NCBI GenBank assembly: GCA_934693135.1
Contig: CAKUVA010000008.1
Span: forward strand, 3,566 to 67,565
Length of the DNA: 64,000 nucleotides
From: an uncultured Bacteroidales bacterium
GTDB taxonomy: Bacteria > Bacteroidota > Bacteroidia > Bacteroidales > UBA932
Direction: 5' to 3'
A model generated the notes under the pieces. It saw only the letters and a program-made list of their open reading frames with translations, had not been told where the DNA came from and ran no database searches. This document shows positions 44,709 to 52,989 of this stretch, piece by piece; positions within the stretch are counted from its first letter, which is position 1, and the number at the start of each line of letters is the position of its first letter. Position numbers and translations under genes: made by a program.

Positions 44709-47700
44709 TTAAAATGTAGGACGGAATGTAAGGTTCACGCTTCGACAATACGGATATGAAGTTCCGCGCTCGAACTTTATAGTTGAGAGATAGCCGATAT
44801 CTGAGAATCCGAATCCTACGGCAAGTTTTCTAAGTCCTAATTTAGATATTGCCTTGACAGGCACGTCGTACAGAACTTGTATGTTGGAGAAATAGATTTC
44901 GTTTCTTTTCTCTACAAATCGCTCTGAGGTTCGTGAAGTTTCGTTTGAACGTATGCTGAGATATCTTGACAAGTCTCCAGGGTTTTTCCACCTGTCTGTG
45001 AATGCACGCGCATCTACATTATGATACTTGTCGATGTTCTCTACTTTGTTCTGTAAGGTTGTGTTGTAGTAGTCTGCGCCGAAAGTATAGGTGGTTGATA
45101 GCGAAACTGAAAGACCCTTCCATCTCAGTGTTGTCATCATAGAACCATTAAGTATAGGGTTTGTATTTCCTACTGCAACTCTCTCATCGTCAGAATATGT
45201 GAAAGTATATTCTCCGTTTTTCTTGATATATATTTCACGTCCTGTTGCCGGATCTATACCGGCAGAGCGCATTGCGTAAATATCGAATTGTGATCCGCCC
45301 TCTCGAAACAAAAGCTTAGGCTTCGTGCTATCAAAAGGATTATCAATGTCTTTTTTCAATGCACTTGAAATCTTCTTGATTTCGTCCATGACATGTGCTC
45401 CTGTTACGGTTACACTCCAGAACCAATCTTTTGTCCTGATTATCTGTGCGGAGAAGGAGAAATCATATCCTTTGTTGTTGGTCTCGCCGAAATTTACATT
45501 CATGCTGGTGGTTCCTACTGAAGGAGGCATACTTACAGACATCAGCATGTCGTAGGTCGTGTTGGAGTAGAAATCTAACGAAAGGTTTATCCTATTGTCA
45601 ATGAATGCCCCCGTCAATCCGATATTATTATTAAAAGTTCTTTGCCATTTCAAGTCTGGATTTCCCATTTGTTTAGGAATGGCACCGACTCCAGTGTAAT
45701 ATTGGTTGTCTGAACTATATTCATAGACAGTTTTTGCCTGATAATAGTCGAATGAAACGCTTCCTGTGTATCCGGCTGAATATCTGAGTGATAATGTATT
45801 GATCCATTTGAGCTTCTTGATGAAAGACTCATTGTGCAAGTTCCATGCGGCTCCCGCGGCCCAAAATGGAGCAAAGCTGTTTGAAGAACCGAACCTTGAA
45901 GAACCGGAAGACCTGTATGAAAGGTCTACGACATAACGGTTCCATAACCCCATATTGGCATTTGCGAAAAATCCAGCTTCGGTGGCGATGTTGTCTGCTC
46001 CGGAAGGTTTTCCATTAGGATATTTCAATGCAAAAGATATATCTGAAAGTTCATCTTTAAGGAATCCTATGCCTCTTCCAGATGCGGATTTTTTATGTGT
46101 ATATTGTACATTGGCACCACCGCTGATTCGGAACATTGACCCCTTGGAATCAATGGAATGACCATAGTTGAGGACAACTTTCCCATTGTAAGAGACACCA
46201 CTTCGGCTTGCAAAACTATACTCCCCTCTGTTTGCCGGCTCATCCTTGGCATATTTTACCATATCAGGGGACATGTATGTGTCATTTGACCCCCAGCTCA
46301 AGTTAATGTTGCCTTGCCCAGTTATGTAGAAATCTTTGGTTACATTCCATCTTCCATCAAGAGAATTTTTTAGTGAGTGAGCCGATGTCTTTTTAAAGCT
46401 GGACAATGTAGCTTCATATAGAGGATTAGTGTCGGTCTCGCCGCTCTGCGTTATAGGGTTAAAATAATATACCTTTATATAGTTTCCATCTTCATCGAAC
46501 ATAGGCTCATATGGATTCATTTTGGAATACGCAGCATAAGAGCCATAAGGCGAGTCCTTACTATCTGTCATTGAATAGTTTGTCTTAAATGAGATAGTGA
46601 GTTTGTCACGGAGATGGTATCCGATATTGAAATTTATCCCTTTTGAGCTTCTCTTGTCACCGCGCATTACACCATAGTTGTCATTCCAGCTTGCATTAGC
46701 TCTAAAACTTAGTTTTTCACCTCTTGATGAAAGGGACAATGAGTTACTGTAGCTAAATGGAATACGTAGTGGAGCATGCAGCCAGTCATCATTGACTCCT
46801 TGACGGATTTTCTCCAACTTGTAAGCATAGGCTTCGTCAAGCGAGCCATCAGACGTATCGTATAATCCTGCAAGACGTTCAAGCTCAAGTTTCTGTTCCG
46901 GCGTGCATAGATTAAATGAACTCAGATCTGGATAACTGAACTTTGGTACGAAGTTGTAGTTGAGTTTGACCTTCTCATTGCCTATGTTTTTTCTCTCTAT
47001 AACGATGACGCCATTGGCTCCTTTTTCTCCATAAAGAATTGTGGCAGAAGCATCTTTCAGAACGTCTATGCGCTCAATGTCGAAAATGTCCAAGTCATAC
47101 AATTCTTCGAGAGAAATCTCCACTCCGTCAAGCACGACTAGAGGATTGTTTACTCCTTCTTCACTTTCATTGGTAATCAATGTGTTCGCACCTCTTATAA
47201 GAAGGGAAGGGATTGCATTCGGATTCGATCCAGCTACATTGTTCTCCATCATCACCATACCTGGTGTTAGAGCTGTGATTCCGGAAATCAAATTTGTTGG
47301 AGACATGTTTACAAGCTGTTCTCCACTTATTGTTGTAGCTGAACCTGTGAATGTCTCCTTAGACTGTGTATAGAATCCATTGACTACGACTGCATCCAGG
47401 CTGGATGTCTTTAATGTGACGTTCAGTCTGGTAGAAGAACTGACATTAAACTCTTGGTTTTCTGTTCCGATGAATGAGAAAATAAGGACGTCGGCCTTTT
47501 TTGTGCTACGAGTGAAGGTGATAGAGTAATTACCATCAACATCGGCTGAAGTTCCCGTTGTCGTCCCTTTTACGAGAACATTTGCACCAGGCAGTGGCTC
47601 TCCATGGTCATCTGTGATAGTACCTTTTACTGTAACCTTTTGGTTTCCTGGCCCGGCTTTCTGTCCGCTTGATGCTGTCTGTTGGGCATTGGTTTCGATG

Positions 47701-47801
47701 CCAAATCCATGAAGCCCGCCTCCGGAGAGGAAAAGACATAGCAATGTAGACATGACAATCTTCCGACAGCCTCTGAAGTTTAGGAGTTTGTCTGATTCCA
47801 T
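44709..47801 (-). CDS. SusC/RagA-family TonB-linked outer-membrane transporter
   Basis: The 1030-residue transporter has a signal peptide (VMSTLLCLFLSGGG), an N-terminal carboxypeptidase-regulatory-like domain (VTVKGTITDDHGEPLPGANV, about 54-130), a plug with NPLVVLDGVEISLEELYD and IERIDVLKDASATILYGEKG, and a 22-strand barrel ending YCRSVNLTFRPTF. It imports the substrate captured by the SusD partner using TonB energy. It is the first gene of a minus-strand train running to 31397. A -7 box (47905-47912) and a hairpin in the leader (47847-47883) precede it. The STN extension seen in sigma/anti-sigma-regulated SusC proteins is absent. Confidence 0.96.
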   Translation of the reverse strand: MESDKLLNFRGCRKIVMSTLLCLFLSGGGLHGFGIETNAQQTASSGQKAGPGNQKVTVKGTITDDHGEPLPGANVLVKGTTTGTSADVDGNYSITFTRSTKKADVLIFSFIGTENQEFNVSSSTRLNVTLKTSSLDAVVVNGFYTQSKETFTGSATTISGEQLVNMSPTNLISGITALTPGMVMMENNVAGSNPNAIPSLLIRGANTLITNESEEGVNNPLVVLDGVEISLEELYDLDIFDIERIDVLKDASATILYGEKGANGVIVIERKNIGNEKVKLNYNFVPKFSYPDLSSFNLCTPEQKLELERLAGLYDTSDGSLDEAYAYKLEKIRQGVNDDWLHAPLRIPFSYSNSLSLSSRGEKLSFRANASWNDNYGVMRGDKRSSKGINFNIGYHLRDKLTISFKTNYSMTDSKDSPYGSYAAYSKMNPYEPMFDEDGNYIKVYYFNPITQSGETDTNPLYEATLSSFKKTSAHSLKNSLDGRWNVTKDFYITGQGNINLSWGSNDTYMSPDMVKYAKDEPANRGEYSFASRSGVSYNGKVVLNYGHSIDSKGSMFRISGGANVQYTHKKSASGRGIGFLKDELSDISFALKYPNGKPSGADNIATEAGFFANANMGLWNRYVVDLSYRSSGSSRFGSSNSFAPFWAAGAAWNLHNESFIKKLKWINTLSLRYSAGYTGSVSFDYYQAKTVYEYSSDNQYYTGVGAIPKQMGNPDLKWQRTFNNNIGLTGAFIDNRINLSLDFYSNTTYDMLMSVSMPPSVGTTSMNVNFGETNNKGYDFSFSAQIIRTKDWFWSVTVTGAHVMDEIKKISSALKKDIDNPFDSTKPKLLFREGGSQFDIYAMRSAGIDPATGREIYIKKNGEYTFTYSDDERVAVGNTNPILNGSMMTTLRWKGLSVSLSTTYTFGADYYNTTLQNKVENIDKYHNVDARAFTDRWKNPGDLSRYLSIRSNETSRTSERFVEKRNEIYFSNIQVLYDVPVKAISKLGLRKLAVGFGFSDIGYLSTIKFERGTSYPYCRSVNLTFRPTF

Positions 47802-47846
47802 AAGCTATTTGTTAATTCATTGTTTGAAGCTTTTTCATATATTCAG

Positions 47847-47883
47847 GCTGCTTGAATTCTGTTCGTGAGAAAGTTTAAGCAGC
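47847..47883 (-). promoter_or_regulatory. Hairpin in the susC leader
   Basis: GCTGCTTGAA (47847-47856) pairs with TTTAAGCAGC (47874-47883), a 10-bp stem with one G-U pair and a 17-base loop. On the minus strand it lies inside the about 97-base leader of susC. On the plus strand it is followed by TTTTTT, so it could also stop plus-strand transcripts. SusC-type leaders are often targets of post-transcriptional control. Confidence 0.45.
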
Positions 47884-47904
47884 TTTTTTATGAATGGCCT
47901 ATCG

Positions 47905-47912
47905 CAAATATA
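47905..47912 (-). promoter_or_regulatory. -7 box of the SusC/SusD operon
   Basis: The minus strand reads TATATTTG, placing the transcript start near 47898 and giving a leader of about 97 bases. No TTG is found at the proper distance upstream, so the promoter may need an activator, as expected for a substrate-induced operon. Confidence 0.45.
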
Positions 47913-48029
47913 TGGAATCGATGATAAAAATCCTATAGAGCACTGTTTGTCTAAAACGATAAATCGCTAAAAGTTAGGATTGCAATATGTGTTTTTCCGG
48001 TATAGTTTCCTTGAGAACTTAAACAGTTC

Positions 48030-49139
48030 CTAGACTTTTAGGAAACATTTCTTGCGGTACAGAAAGTACAAGAATAGCCAGCAGATGATGAAATAACCTA
48101 TATGCAATACAAGCTTTGTGTAGTTATCAGGTACTATGTTCGCGAGACCTTTGAAGAAGAAATCGGTTACAGGCCAGAAACCGAAGACTTTCTGCGCCAT
48201 GTATATGGTTATGGAGTTAAGACCGACAACTTGGAAAAATACTGTGCCTTTTTTCCACCCCTTGACATCTATAAGGTAATAGAATATGGCGAACATGCCG
48301 AGAGAATAGGCACCTGCGGCGAGTACGAATGTACTAGTCCATAATTTCTTGATTATTGGGAACCAGTTGGACCAAATGATGGCGATTATGGCCATAATCG
48401 CTGCCGCCGCTATCATTTTCAATGTTTTCTTCTTGCCATTGTCCGCTGATTCTTTCACATATTGTCCTGCAAATATTCCAAGCATTGCAGTAACGACCGC
48501 AGGAATCGTGCTTAATATGCCTTCTGGGTCATAAACACCTTTCTTGAATATGTGGTTTGGAAGTAGTATCCTATCAATGTAAAATGCGATGTTTCCTTCT
48601 TTTGACATTGGGTCTGCTCCTGTCGGCGCATCTGGTGCCAATGTGAACTTGAGAAGAATGAAATATCCTACAAGAATGGCAGTAGCAATGCTCCATTGAA
48701 CTTTTCGTCCTGTATAGCAATACAATATGGCGGCTACGGCCCATGCTATCCCTATACGTGCAAGCACACTTGGTATTCTTATTCCAGCGAAATCGAACTG
48801 AAAAAATCCTTGATATACAAGGCCAAGAAAGAAGAGAATAAATGCTCTTCTTAGAATGTCCAATGTTATCTTGCCATTATTCATTCCGGATGCTCTTTTT
48901 TTTGCTAATGAAAATGGAAATGTCATTCCTGAAATGAATAGGAATAATGCGAAAATAGTGTCATGATGATGAAATCCTTCCCAACTTACATGTGACATCT
49001 GTTCTGAGAGCCAGCATGGTTCTCCTCCTGTAAATACTCCGCAAACATCTGCAATTATTCCACTGAGCCCCATGATGAACATCATGTCAAAACCTCTCAA
49101 TACATCGAGTGAAAGAAGTCTTCCGTTTTGGTTTGCCAT
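48030..49139 (-). CDS. DUF5009 / heparan-alpha-glucosaminide N-acetyltransferase-like membrane protein
   Basis: The 369-residue protein opens with RLLSLDVLRGFDMMFIMGLS and HHHDTIFALFLFISGMTFPF, the signature of the DUF5009/NagX/HGSNAT family of membrane acyltransferases, and has about ten helices. The His in HVSWEGFHHHD corresponds to the proposed catalytic His region. The enzymes transfer acetyl groups across a membrane to sugars in eukaryotes; in Bacteroidota the acceptor is unknown but amino sugars are plausible. It stands alone with its own -7 box (complement of 49162-49169). Confidence 0.85.
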   Translation of the reverse strand: MANQNGRLLSLDVLRGFDMMFIMGLSGIIADVCGVFTGGEPCWLSEQMSHVSWEGFHHHDTIFALFLFISGMTFPFSLAKKRASGMNNGKITLDILRRAFILFFLGLVYQGFFQFDFAGIRIPSVLARIGIAWAVAAILYCYTGRKVQWSIATAILVGYFILLKFTLAPDAPTGADPMSKEGNIAFYIDRILLPNHIFKKGVYDPEGILSTIPAVVTAMLGIFAGQYVKESADNGKKKTLKMIAAAAIMAIIAIIWSNWFPIIKKLWTSTFVLAAGAYSLGMFAIFYYLIDVKGWKKGTVFFQVVGLNSITIYMAQKVFGFWPVTDFFFKGLANIVPDNYTKLVLHIGYFIICWLFLYFLYRKKCFLKV

Positions 49140-49161
49140 AGCTTTAAATATGAAATATTTT

Positions 49162-49169
49162 CAAATATA
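49162..49169 (-). promoter_or_regulatory. -7 box of the DUF5009 gene
   Basis: The minus strand reads TATATTTG 22 bases before the ATG at 49139. The surroundings are AT-rich (repeated TATA), so a chance match is possible, and no -33 TTG is at the usual distance. Confidence 0.35.
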
Positions 49170-49201
49170 TATATCTAAACTCACTATTCCTAATTATTGA
49201 T

Positions 49202-49209
49202 TACCTTTG
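49202..49209 (+). promoter_or_regulatory. -7 box of the thioesterase gene
   Basis: TACCTTTG fits the Bacteroidota -7 box and would start the transcript near 49216, 35 bases before the ATG at 49251. No well-spaced TTG is present upstream. Confidence 0.45.
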
Positions 49210-49250
49210 TCAATAGTGGTTTTAAGAATAGTTATTAAATATAGGATACA

Positions 49251-49637
49251 ATGTTGGAAAAAGGAATTAAGGGACAGGGCGAAATTATCGTCACAGAATC
49301 AGATACCGCGCAAGCTCTCGGTAGTGGCTCTCTTGCGGTTTTGGCTACTCCCGCTATGATAGCTCTTATGGAAAAGACTGCCAGATTGAGCGTTTCTTCA
49401 TATCTTGATGATGGGCAGAGCACTGTAGGTACGCTTGTTAATGTCAAGCATCTGGCGGCTTCACCTGTAGGTATGAAAATTACTTGCCGTACAGAACTGA
49501 CAGAAATCGACAGACGTCGGTTAGTATTCCATGTTGAATGTTTTGATTCAGCCGGCATCATAGGAGAGGGAGAACATGAAAGGTTTATCATAGATGAGGC
49601 TAAGTTTATGTCTAAAGCTGAAGCTAAACTCGTATAG
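49251..49637 (+). CDS. Hotdog-fold thioesterase (fluoroacetyl-CoA thioesterase-like)
   Basis: The 128-residue protein has the single hotdog domain of FlK-like thioesterases: GSGSLAVLATPAMIALMEKT (with the conserved Ala-Thr-Pro before the long helix), DDGQSTVGTLVNVKHLAASP, and a final FHVECFDSAGIIGEGEHERF. The pattern T..H and E suggests a Thr/His/Glu active site. It would hydrolyse a small acyl-CoA in the cytoplasm; FlK's fluoroacetyl specificity should not be assumed. It is monocistronic, with a strong terminator 20 bases downstream. Confidence 0.87.
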   Translation: MLEKGIKGQGEIIVTESDTAQALGSGSLAVLATPAMIALMEKTARLSVSSYLDDGQSTVGTLVNVKHLAASPVGMKITCRTELTEIDRRRLVFHVECFDSAGIIGEGEHERFIIDEAKFMSKAEAKLV

Positions 49638-49657
49638 ATCTTTCATAATAAAACATC

Positions 49658-49691
49658 GAAGGGGTGCTCAGAGAATTCTGAACACCCCTTC
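49658..49691 (+). terminator. Terminator hairpin after the thioesterase gene
   Basis: GAAGGGGTGCTCAGA (49658-49672) pairs with TCTGAACACCCCTTC (49677-49691), a 15-bp stem with one G-U pair and a GAAT loop. The following TTC run is short. Stem strength and position 20 bases after the stop make a terminator likely. Confidence 0.7.
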
Positions 49692-49989
49692 TTCAGAGTC
49701 GTATCTCCATATTCGCGAGATTTCACATCTGGCTGAACACGTGATACATAACTAAACACTACTAACTAACCATTATAATAACCAACCAATAATATTATTC
49801 ACTTGATTTTCTATATTGCATTTATCGTGCCAAACTGGTTAGAATTGATTTTTATAACATAGCTTGGACCTTCGATTGATGCAAGAAGTGAAATATTGGT
49901 TTGAGCAAATATAAGAAATATATTTATTCATAGGATAATATGGTACGAAAAAAACGATAAAATTCATATAAATGTATTTAATTTGCAGT
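49692..49989. other. AT-rich gap before the Wzi-like gene
   Basis: About 300 bases without a gene. The middle holds loosely repeated AACTAAC/AACCAAC strings (49750-49795). No full promoter is seen, though TATTTATT and TAATTTG variants of the -7 box lie near 49925 and 49978. Confidence 0.4.
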
Positions 49990-51504
49990 ATGAATAATAA
50001 AACAAGAATTTGCTGTACAATTCTGATACTGACGTTACTGGCATCGATTGAAATAACCGCCCAAAATGTTGGTGAGAAAGAATATGGAAAATGGTATGTA
50101 GAAACTTCAGGATATGTTTCTACAGGGAAAGCATTGCCATTTTGGAATTATACCAATAAAGGTGGTGTTATTCCAGAAACATCTGGTGGACTCGTTCGAG
50201 GTGGAGTGCACGATGACTACCATTATGGAAAGAACTTTAGTTTTGGTTGGGGGATAGGCCTTGCCGGGTATGCTGCGGCAAAAGGTAATGAATATGTTCA
50301 TAACAGTGATGGAAATAGTATGAGAGGCATGATACAGGAATTATATGCTTCTGCTACTTGGAAGAAGCTTAACATGGACATAGGAATTAGACGACGTGAA
50401 ACGGAATTTGGAGGTCTCTCTGTTACTGGCGGTAATATTACATGGTCGGATAATGCGCAGAGTTTTCCAGGATATAACCTTAAGTCTGAATGGATTACCG
50501 TTCCTGGAACTAAGGAGGTTATGTCAGTTAGGTTTACCTTCGGAGATTATGGCTTGTGGGACAATAGATTCGTTAAGCATACGTTGCTACATAATCAGTC
50601 GTTGTATTTCAAATTCGCATTGAACCATTCCCGAAATTTTACGCTAACGGCAGGCATGGAAGCTTGGGCTCAATGGGGCGGAAACTCACCGATATACGGA
50701 CCTCAGCCACGTTCATTCCATGATTATCTGAGGATTATTGTCGGTGCTGGAGGTGATGACAATGCGACTATAAGTGACCAGATAAATGCTCTTGGAAATC
50801 ATCTCGGACGCGAATTGATACGATTGGATTATGATAAGGAAAAATGGCATCTCACGATCCAGCATGATCGTCCATTCGATGATGGCTCAGGGATTGGCTT
50901 TCAGAATTTCCCGGATGCTGTAAATACCATATATTTTGCATTTAAAGATAAGGATAAATGGTTCAGTGACTTCCTATTCGAATTTATATATACAAAATGT
51001 CAGTCTGGTGACCATCATGAACGTCCAGCCACTCTGGAAGAATTAAAAAAGCACCCGGATAAATTATACTATATAGTAGGTGGAAATGATGATTATTTCA
51101 ACAATGGAGAATATCAGTCGGCTTGGACATATAATGGACGCACTATTGGCATACCTCTTTTTTATGCGGCACCGAAAGATAAGGATGGCGTAACGAGAGG
51201 AGTGGTGAATAATAGGATAGTTGCGTTCAATGTTGGTGTGTCCGGTAAGATAGCTCGACAAGTCCCATATACGATGAAACTGACATATAGCAAAAATTTT
51301 GGCCGATACTCTCAAAGCATAGATCTTTTCAAATCTGCACCTCGACAAGTTTCTGGAGCCTTCGAGCTTGCATTGCCGGAACCTGTTTTCAGAGGTACGA
51401 CTGGGATTAGTTTCGGAATGTATGCGGACAAAGGTTCAGTATTTCCTGACACTGTCGGTCTATCAGTTAAATTATCATGGATGGGAAAGATGTCTTCCAA
51501 ATAG
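49990..51504 (+). CDS. Wzi-like outer-membrane capsule assembly protein
   Basis: The 504-residue protein has a signal peptide (CTILILTLLASIEITAQ) and an all-beta barrel typical of the capsule assembly Wzi family, with family-like segments YASATWKKLNMDIGIRRRE, PGYNLKSEWITVPGT and GMEAWAQWGGNSPIYGPQP. Wzi binds exported capsular polysaccharide at the outer membrane. No capsule genes are nearby, which is common for the Bacteroidota members of this family. ATG 49990 is chosen over 49972 because the signal peptide then starts MNNKTR. Confidence 0.85.
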   Translation: MNNKTRICCTILILTLLASIEITAQNVGEKEYGKWYVETSGYVSTGKALPFWNYTNKGGVIPETSGGLVRGGVHDDYHYGKNFSFGWGIGLAGYAAAKGNEYVHNSDGNSMRGMIQELYASATWKKLNMDIGIRRRETEFGGLSVTGGNITWSDNAQSFPGYNLKSEWITVPGTKEVMSVRFTFGDYGLWDNRFVKHTLLHNQSLYFKFALNHSRNFTLTAGMEAWAQWGGNSPIYGPQPRSFHDYLRIIVGAGGDDNATISDQINALGNHLGRELIRLDYDKEKWHLTIQHDRPFDDGSGIGFQNFPDAVNTIYFAFKDKDKWFSDFLFEFIYTKCQSGDHHERPATLEELKKHPDKLYYIVGGNDDYFNNGEYQSAWTYNGRTIGIPLFYAAPKDKDGVTRGVVNNRIVAFNVGVSGKIARQVPYTMKLTYSKNFGRYSQSIDLFKSAPRQVSGAFELALPEPVFRGTTGISFGMYADKGSVFPDTVGLSVKLSWMGKMSSK

Positions 51505-51577
51505 ATGGAAGATACTCGTTGTTTTCCTCTCAGGCTCTTGTCCTCTTGAAACCATGACAATAGTATTGAGTGAAACC

Positions 51578-52222
51578 TTATGCATACAACTCCCTAAGAA
51601 CTTGCAGGGAGCGGATGTTTATGACAGATTCTGTGTGGAACTCCAGATATTTTATTATGGAATAAGCTATATCATTACGGATGCTTCCGTTGAGGGGAAT
51701 CAGCATTGACTCGGCAAGGTCTGAAGACATGAATTTCTCTATGATTTCTTGGTTGTTACCACTGAAAGGTATCATGTCGCTTGCCTCCGGACGGAATCCA
51801 AGTGCTATACACAATTCCAGAAGAAAGCGGATGTGATAATTACTGAAATCAGTTTCCAGGGCATCTAACGTCAATATCTGGTGTATACACCACTCAAACA
51901 GTCCGTCTTCTAATGTTCCGTCTTTGATTGTGCGGTATAGAACTTCGGCCATGAAGAGCGACATCGTATTTTTATATAAGTTGTTTCGGATCCCATTCAA
52001 CGGGTGCTCTACCGATGTTGGCTTAGCAGTCCATAGCTCGGAGCGATGGTTTTCAGTAACTGAAAGGTCAATGATATTGAGCGGTAGATACCATGACATG
52101 GAAGATTTCCCTCTTGCATGAATTAAGAAACTTTTGCGCCCATAGGTGCGGCTCAAGGTGTGCAAGACAATGGAATTTTCCTTTATTTTAGTGAAATTCA
52201 GAACTATTACTGCCTCGTCCAT
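51578..52222 (-). CDS. recO: DNA repair protein RecO
   Basis: The 214-residue protein starts VIVLNFTKIKENSIVLHTLSRTYGRKSFLIHAR, the RecO OB-fold, continues into a helical domain (YKNTMSLFMAEVLYRTIKD, RFLLELCIALGFRP) and ends VLRELYA, as in Bacteroidota RecO. The zinc-finger cysteines of Deinococcus/E. coli-length proteins are absent, which is normal for this shorter branch. RecO loads RecA on SSB-coated DNA with RecR. It follows rdgB by 4 bases. Confidence 0.92.
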   Translation of the reverse strand: MDEAVIVLNFTKIKENSIVLHTLSRTYGRKSFLIHARGKSSMSWYLPLNIIDLSVTENHRSELWTAKPTSVEHPLNGIRNNLYKNTMSLFMAEVLYRTIKDGTLEDGLFEWCIHQILTLDALETDFSNYHIRFLLELCIALGFRPEASDMIPFSGNNQEIIEKFMSSDLAESMLIPLNGSIRNDIAYSIIKYLEFHTESVINIRSLQVLRELYA

Positions 52223-52226
52223 AACC

Positions 52227-52862
52227 TTAGGATGTGTGTTCCTTCAGCCATTCAGCCATCGCCCGAAGTGCTTTTCCTCTGTGCGAAATGGCGTTTTTCT
52301 CGTCATCAGTAAGTTCCGCTACTGTTTTGTCAGGATAATCATCGGCGATGAATATTGGATCATAGCCAAAACCGCCATTGCCATATTTTGCATACGCAAT
52401 TTTGCCTTCCATTGTTCCTTCGAAGATATGTGATTCTCCTCCTATGAAGAGAGTGACGACTGTTTTAAATCTGGCTTTTCTGGTTGCATGGGGCGTCATG
52501 ATTCCGTATTCCCTTGCTACGGAAGCTTCGTATTCGTTGAGGGATATCTCATGGAGAAGCTTGTCCATATTTGCAGAAGAATCTTTGGCCGGTCCAGCAT
52601 ATCTGGCCGAATACACCCCAGGCGCACCACCAAGAATATCGACCTCAAGGCCAGTGTCATCAGCGAAGCAATCCGCTCCGTCTGTATGTTCATAGATGTA
52701 TCGTGCTTTCTGGAGGGAGTTGGCGCGTAATGTTTTACCTGTCTCTGGAATGTCTTCGGTAATTCCTTCTTGCGTGGGCGTGACAAGTTCGAAACTGGTA
52801 CCGAGAATTTCAGATGCTTCACGTAGTTTTCCGATATTACCTGTTGCAAAAACCAATTTCAT
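52227..52862 (-). CDS. rdgB: XTP/dITP diphosphatase (non-canonical purine NTP pyrophosphatase)
   Basis: The 211-residue protein has the Ham1/RdgB hallmarks FATGNIGKLREASEIL at the N-terminus, DDTGLEVDILGGAPGVYSAR (catalytic Asp), GGFGYDPIFI and SHRGKAL. It removes deaminated purine nucleotides from the pool by hydrolysing them to monophosphates. ATG 52862 (MKLVFATG) is the family start and follows a full promoter at 52889-52919. The frame is open upstream but that part lies before the transcript start. Confidence 0.95.
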   Translation of the reverse strand: MKLVFATGNIGKLREASEILGTSFELVTPTQEGITEDIPETGKTLRANSLQKARYIYEHTDGADCFADDTGLEVDILGGAPGVYSARYAGPAKDSSANMDKLLHEISLNEYEASVAREYGIMTPHATRKARFKTVVTLFIGGESHIFEGTMEGKIAYAKYGNGGFGYDPIFIADDYPDKTVAELTDDEKNAISHRGKALRAMAEWLKEHTS

Positions 52863-52888
52863 GCTTCTCTGATCTCTTTTTATGTCTG

Positions 52889-52919
52889 CAAAGGTATCAA
52901 TTCCACCGACAATCTCCAA
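52889..52919 (-). promoter_or_regulatory. Bacteroides-type promoter of rdgB-recO
   Basis: On the minus strand TTG (52917-52919) and TACCTTTG (52889-52896) are 20 bases apart, a full consensus match. The transcript would start near 52882, 20 bases before the ATG. Confidence 0.72.
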
Positions 52920-52927
52920 TAATTTGC

Positions 52928-52935
52928 TATTTTTG
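52928..52935 (+). promoter_or_regulatory. -7 box of the S41 peptidase operon
   Basis: TATTTTTG fits the -7 consensus, with a transcript start near 52942 and a 48-base leader to ATG 52990. No TTG is at the proper distance. It lies back to back with the rdgB promoter. Confidence 0.45.
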
Positions 52936-52989
52936 TGGAATGGATGTTGATGAACATTCGGAAAAAATATTTGGAAAATTGAACCTGAT

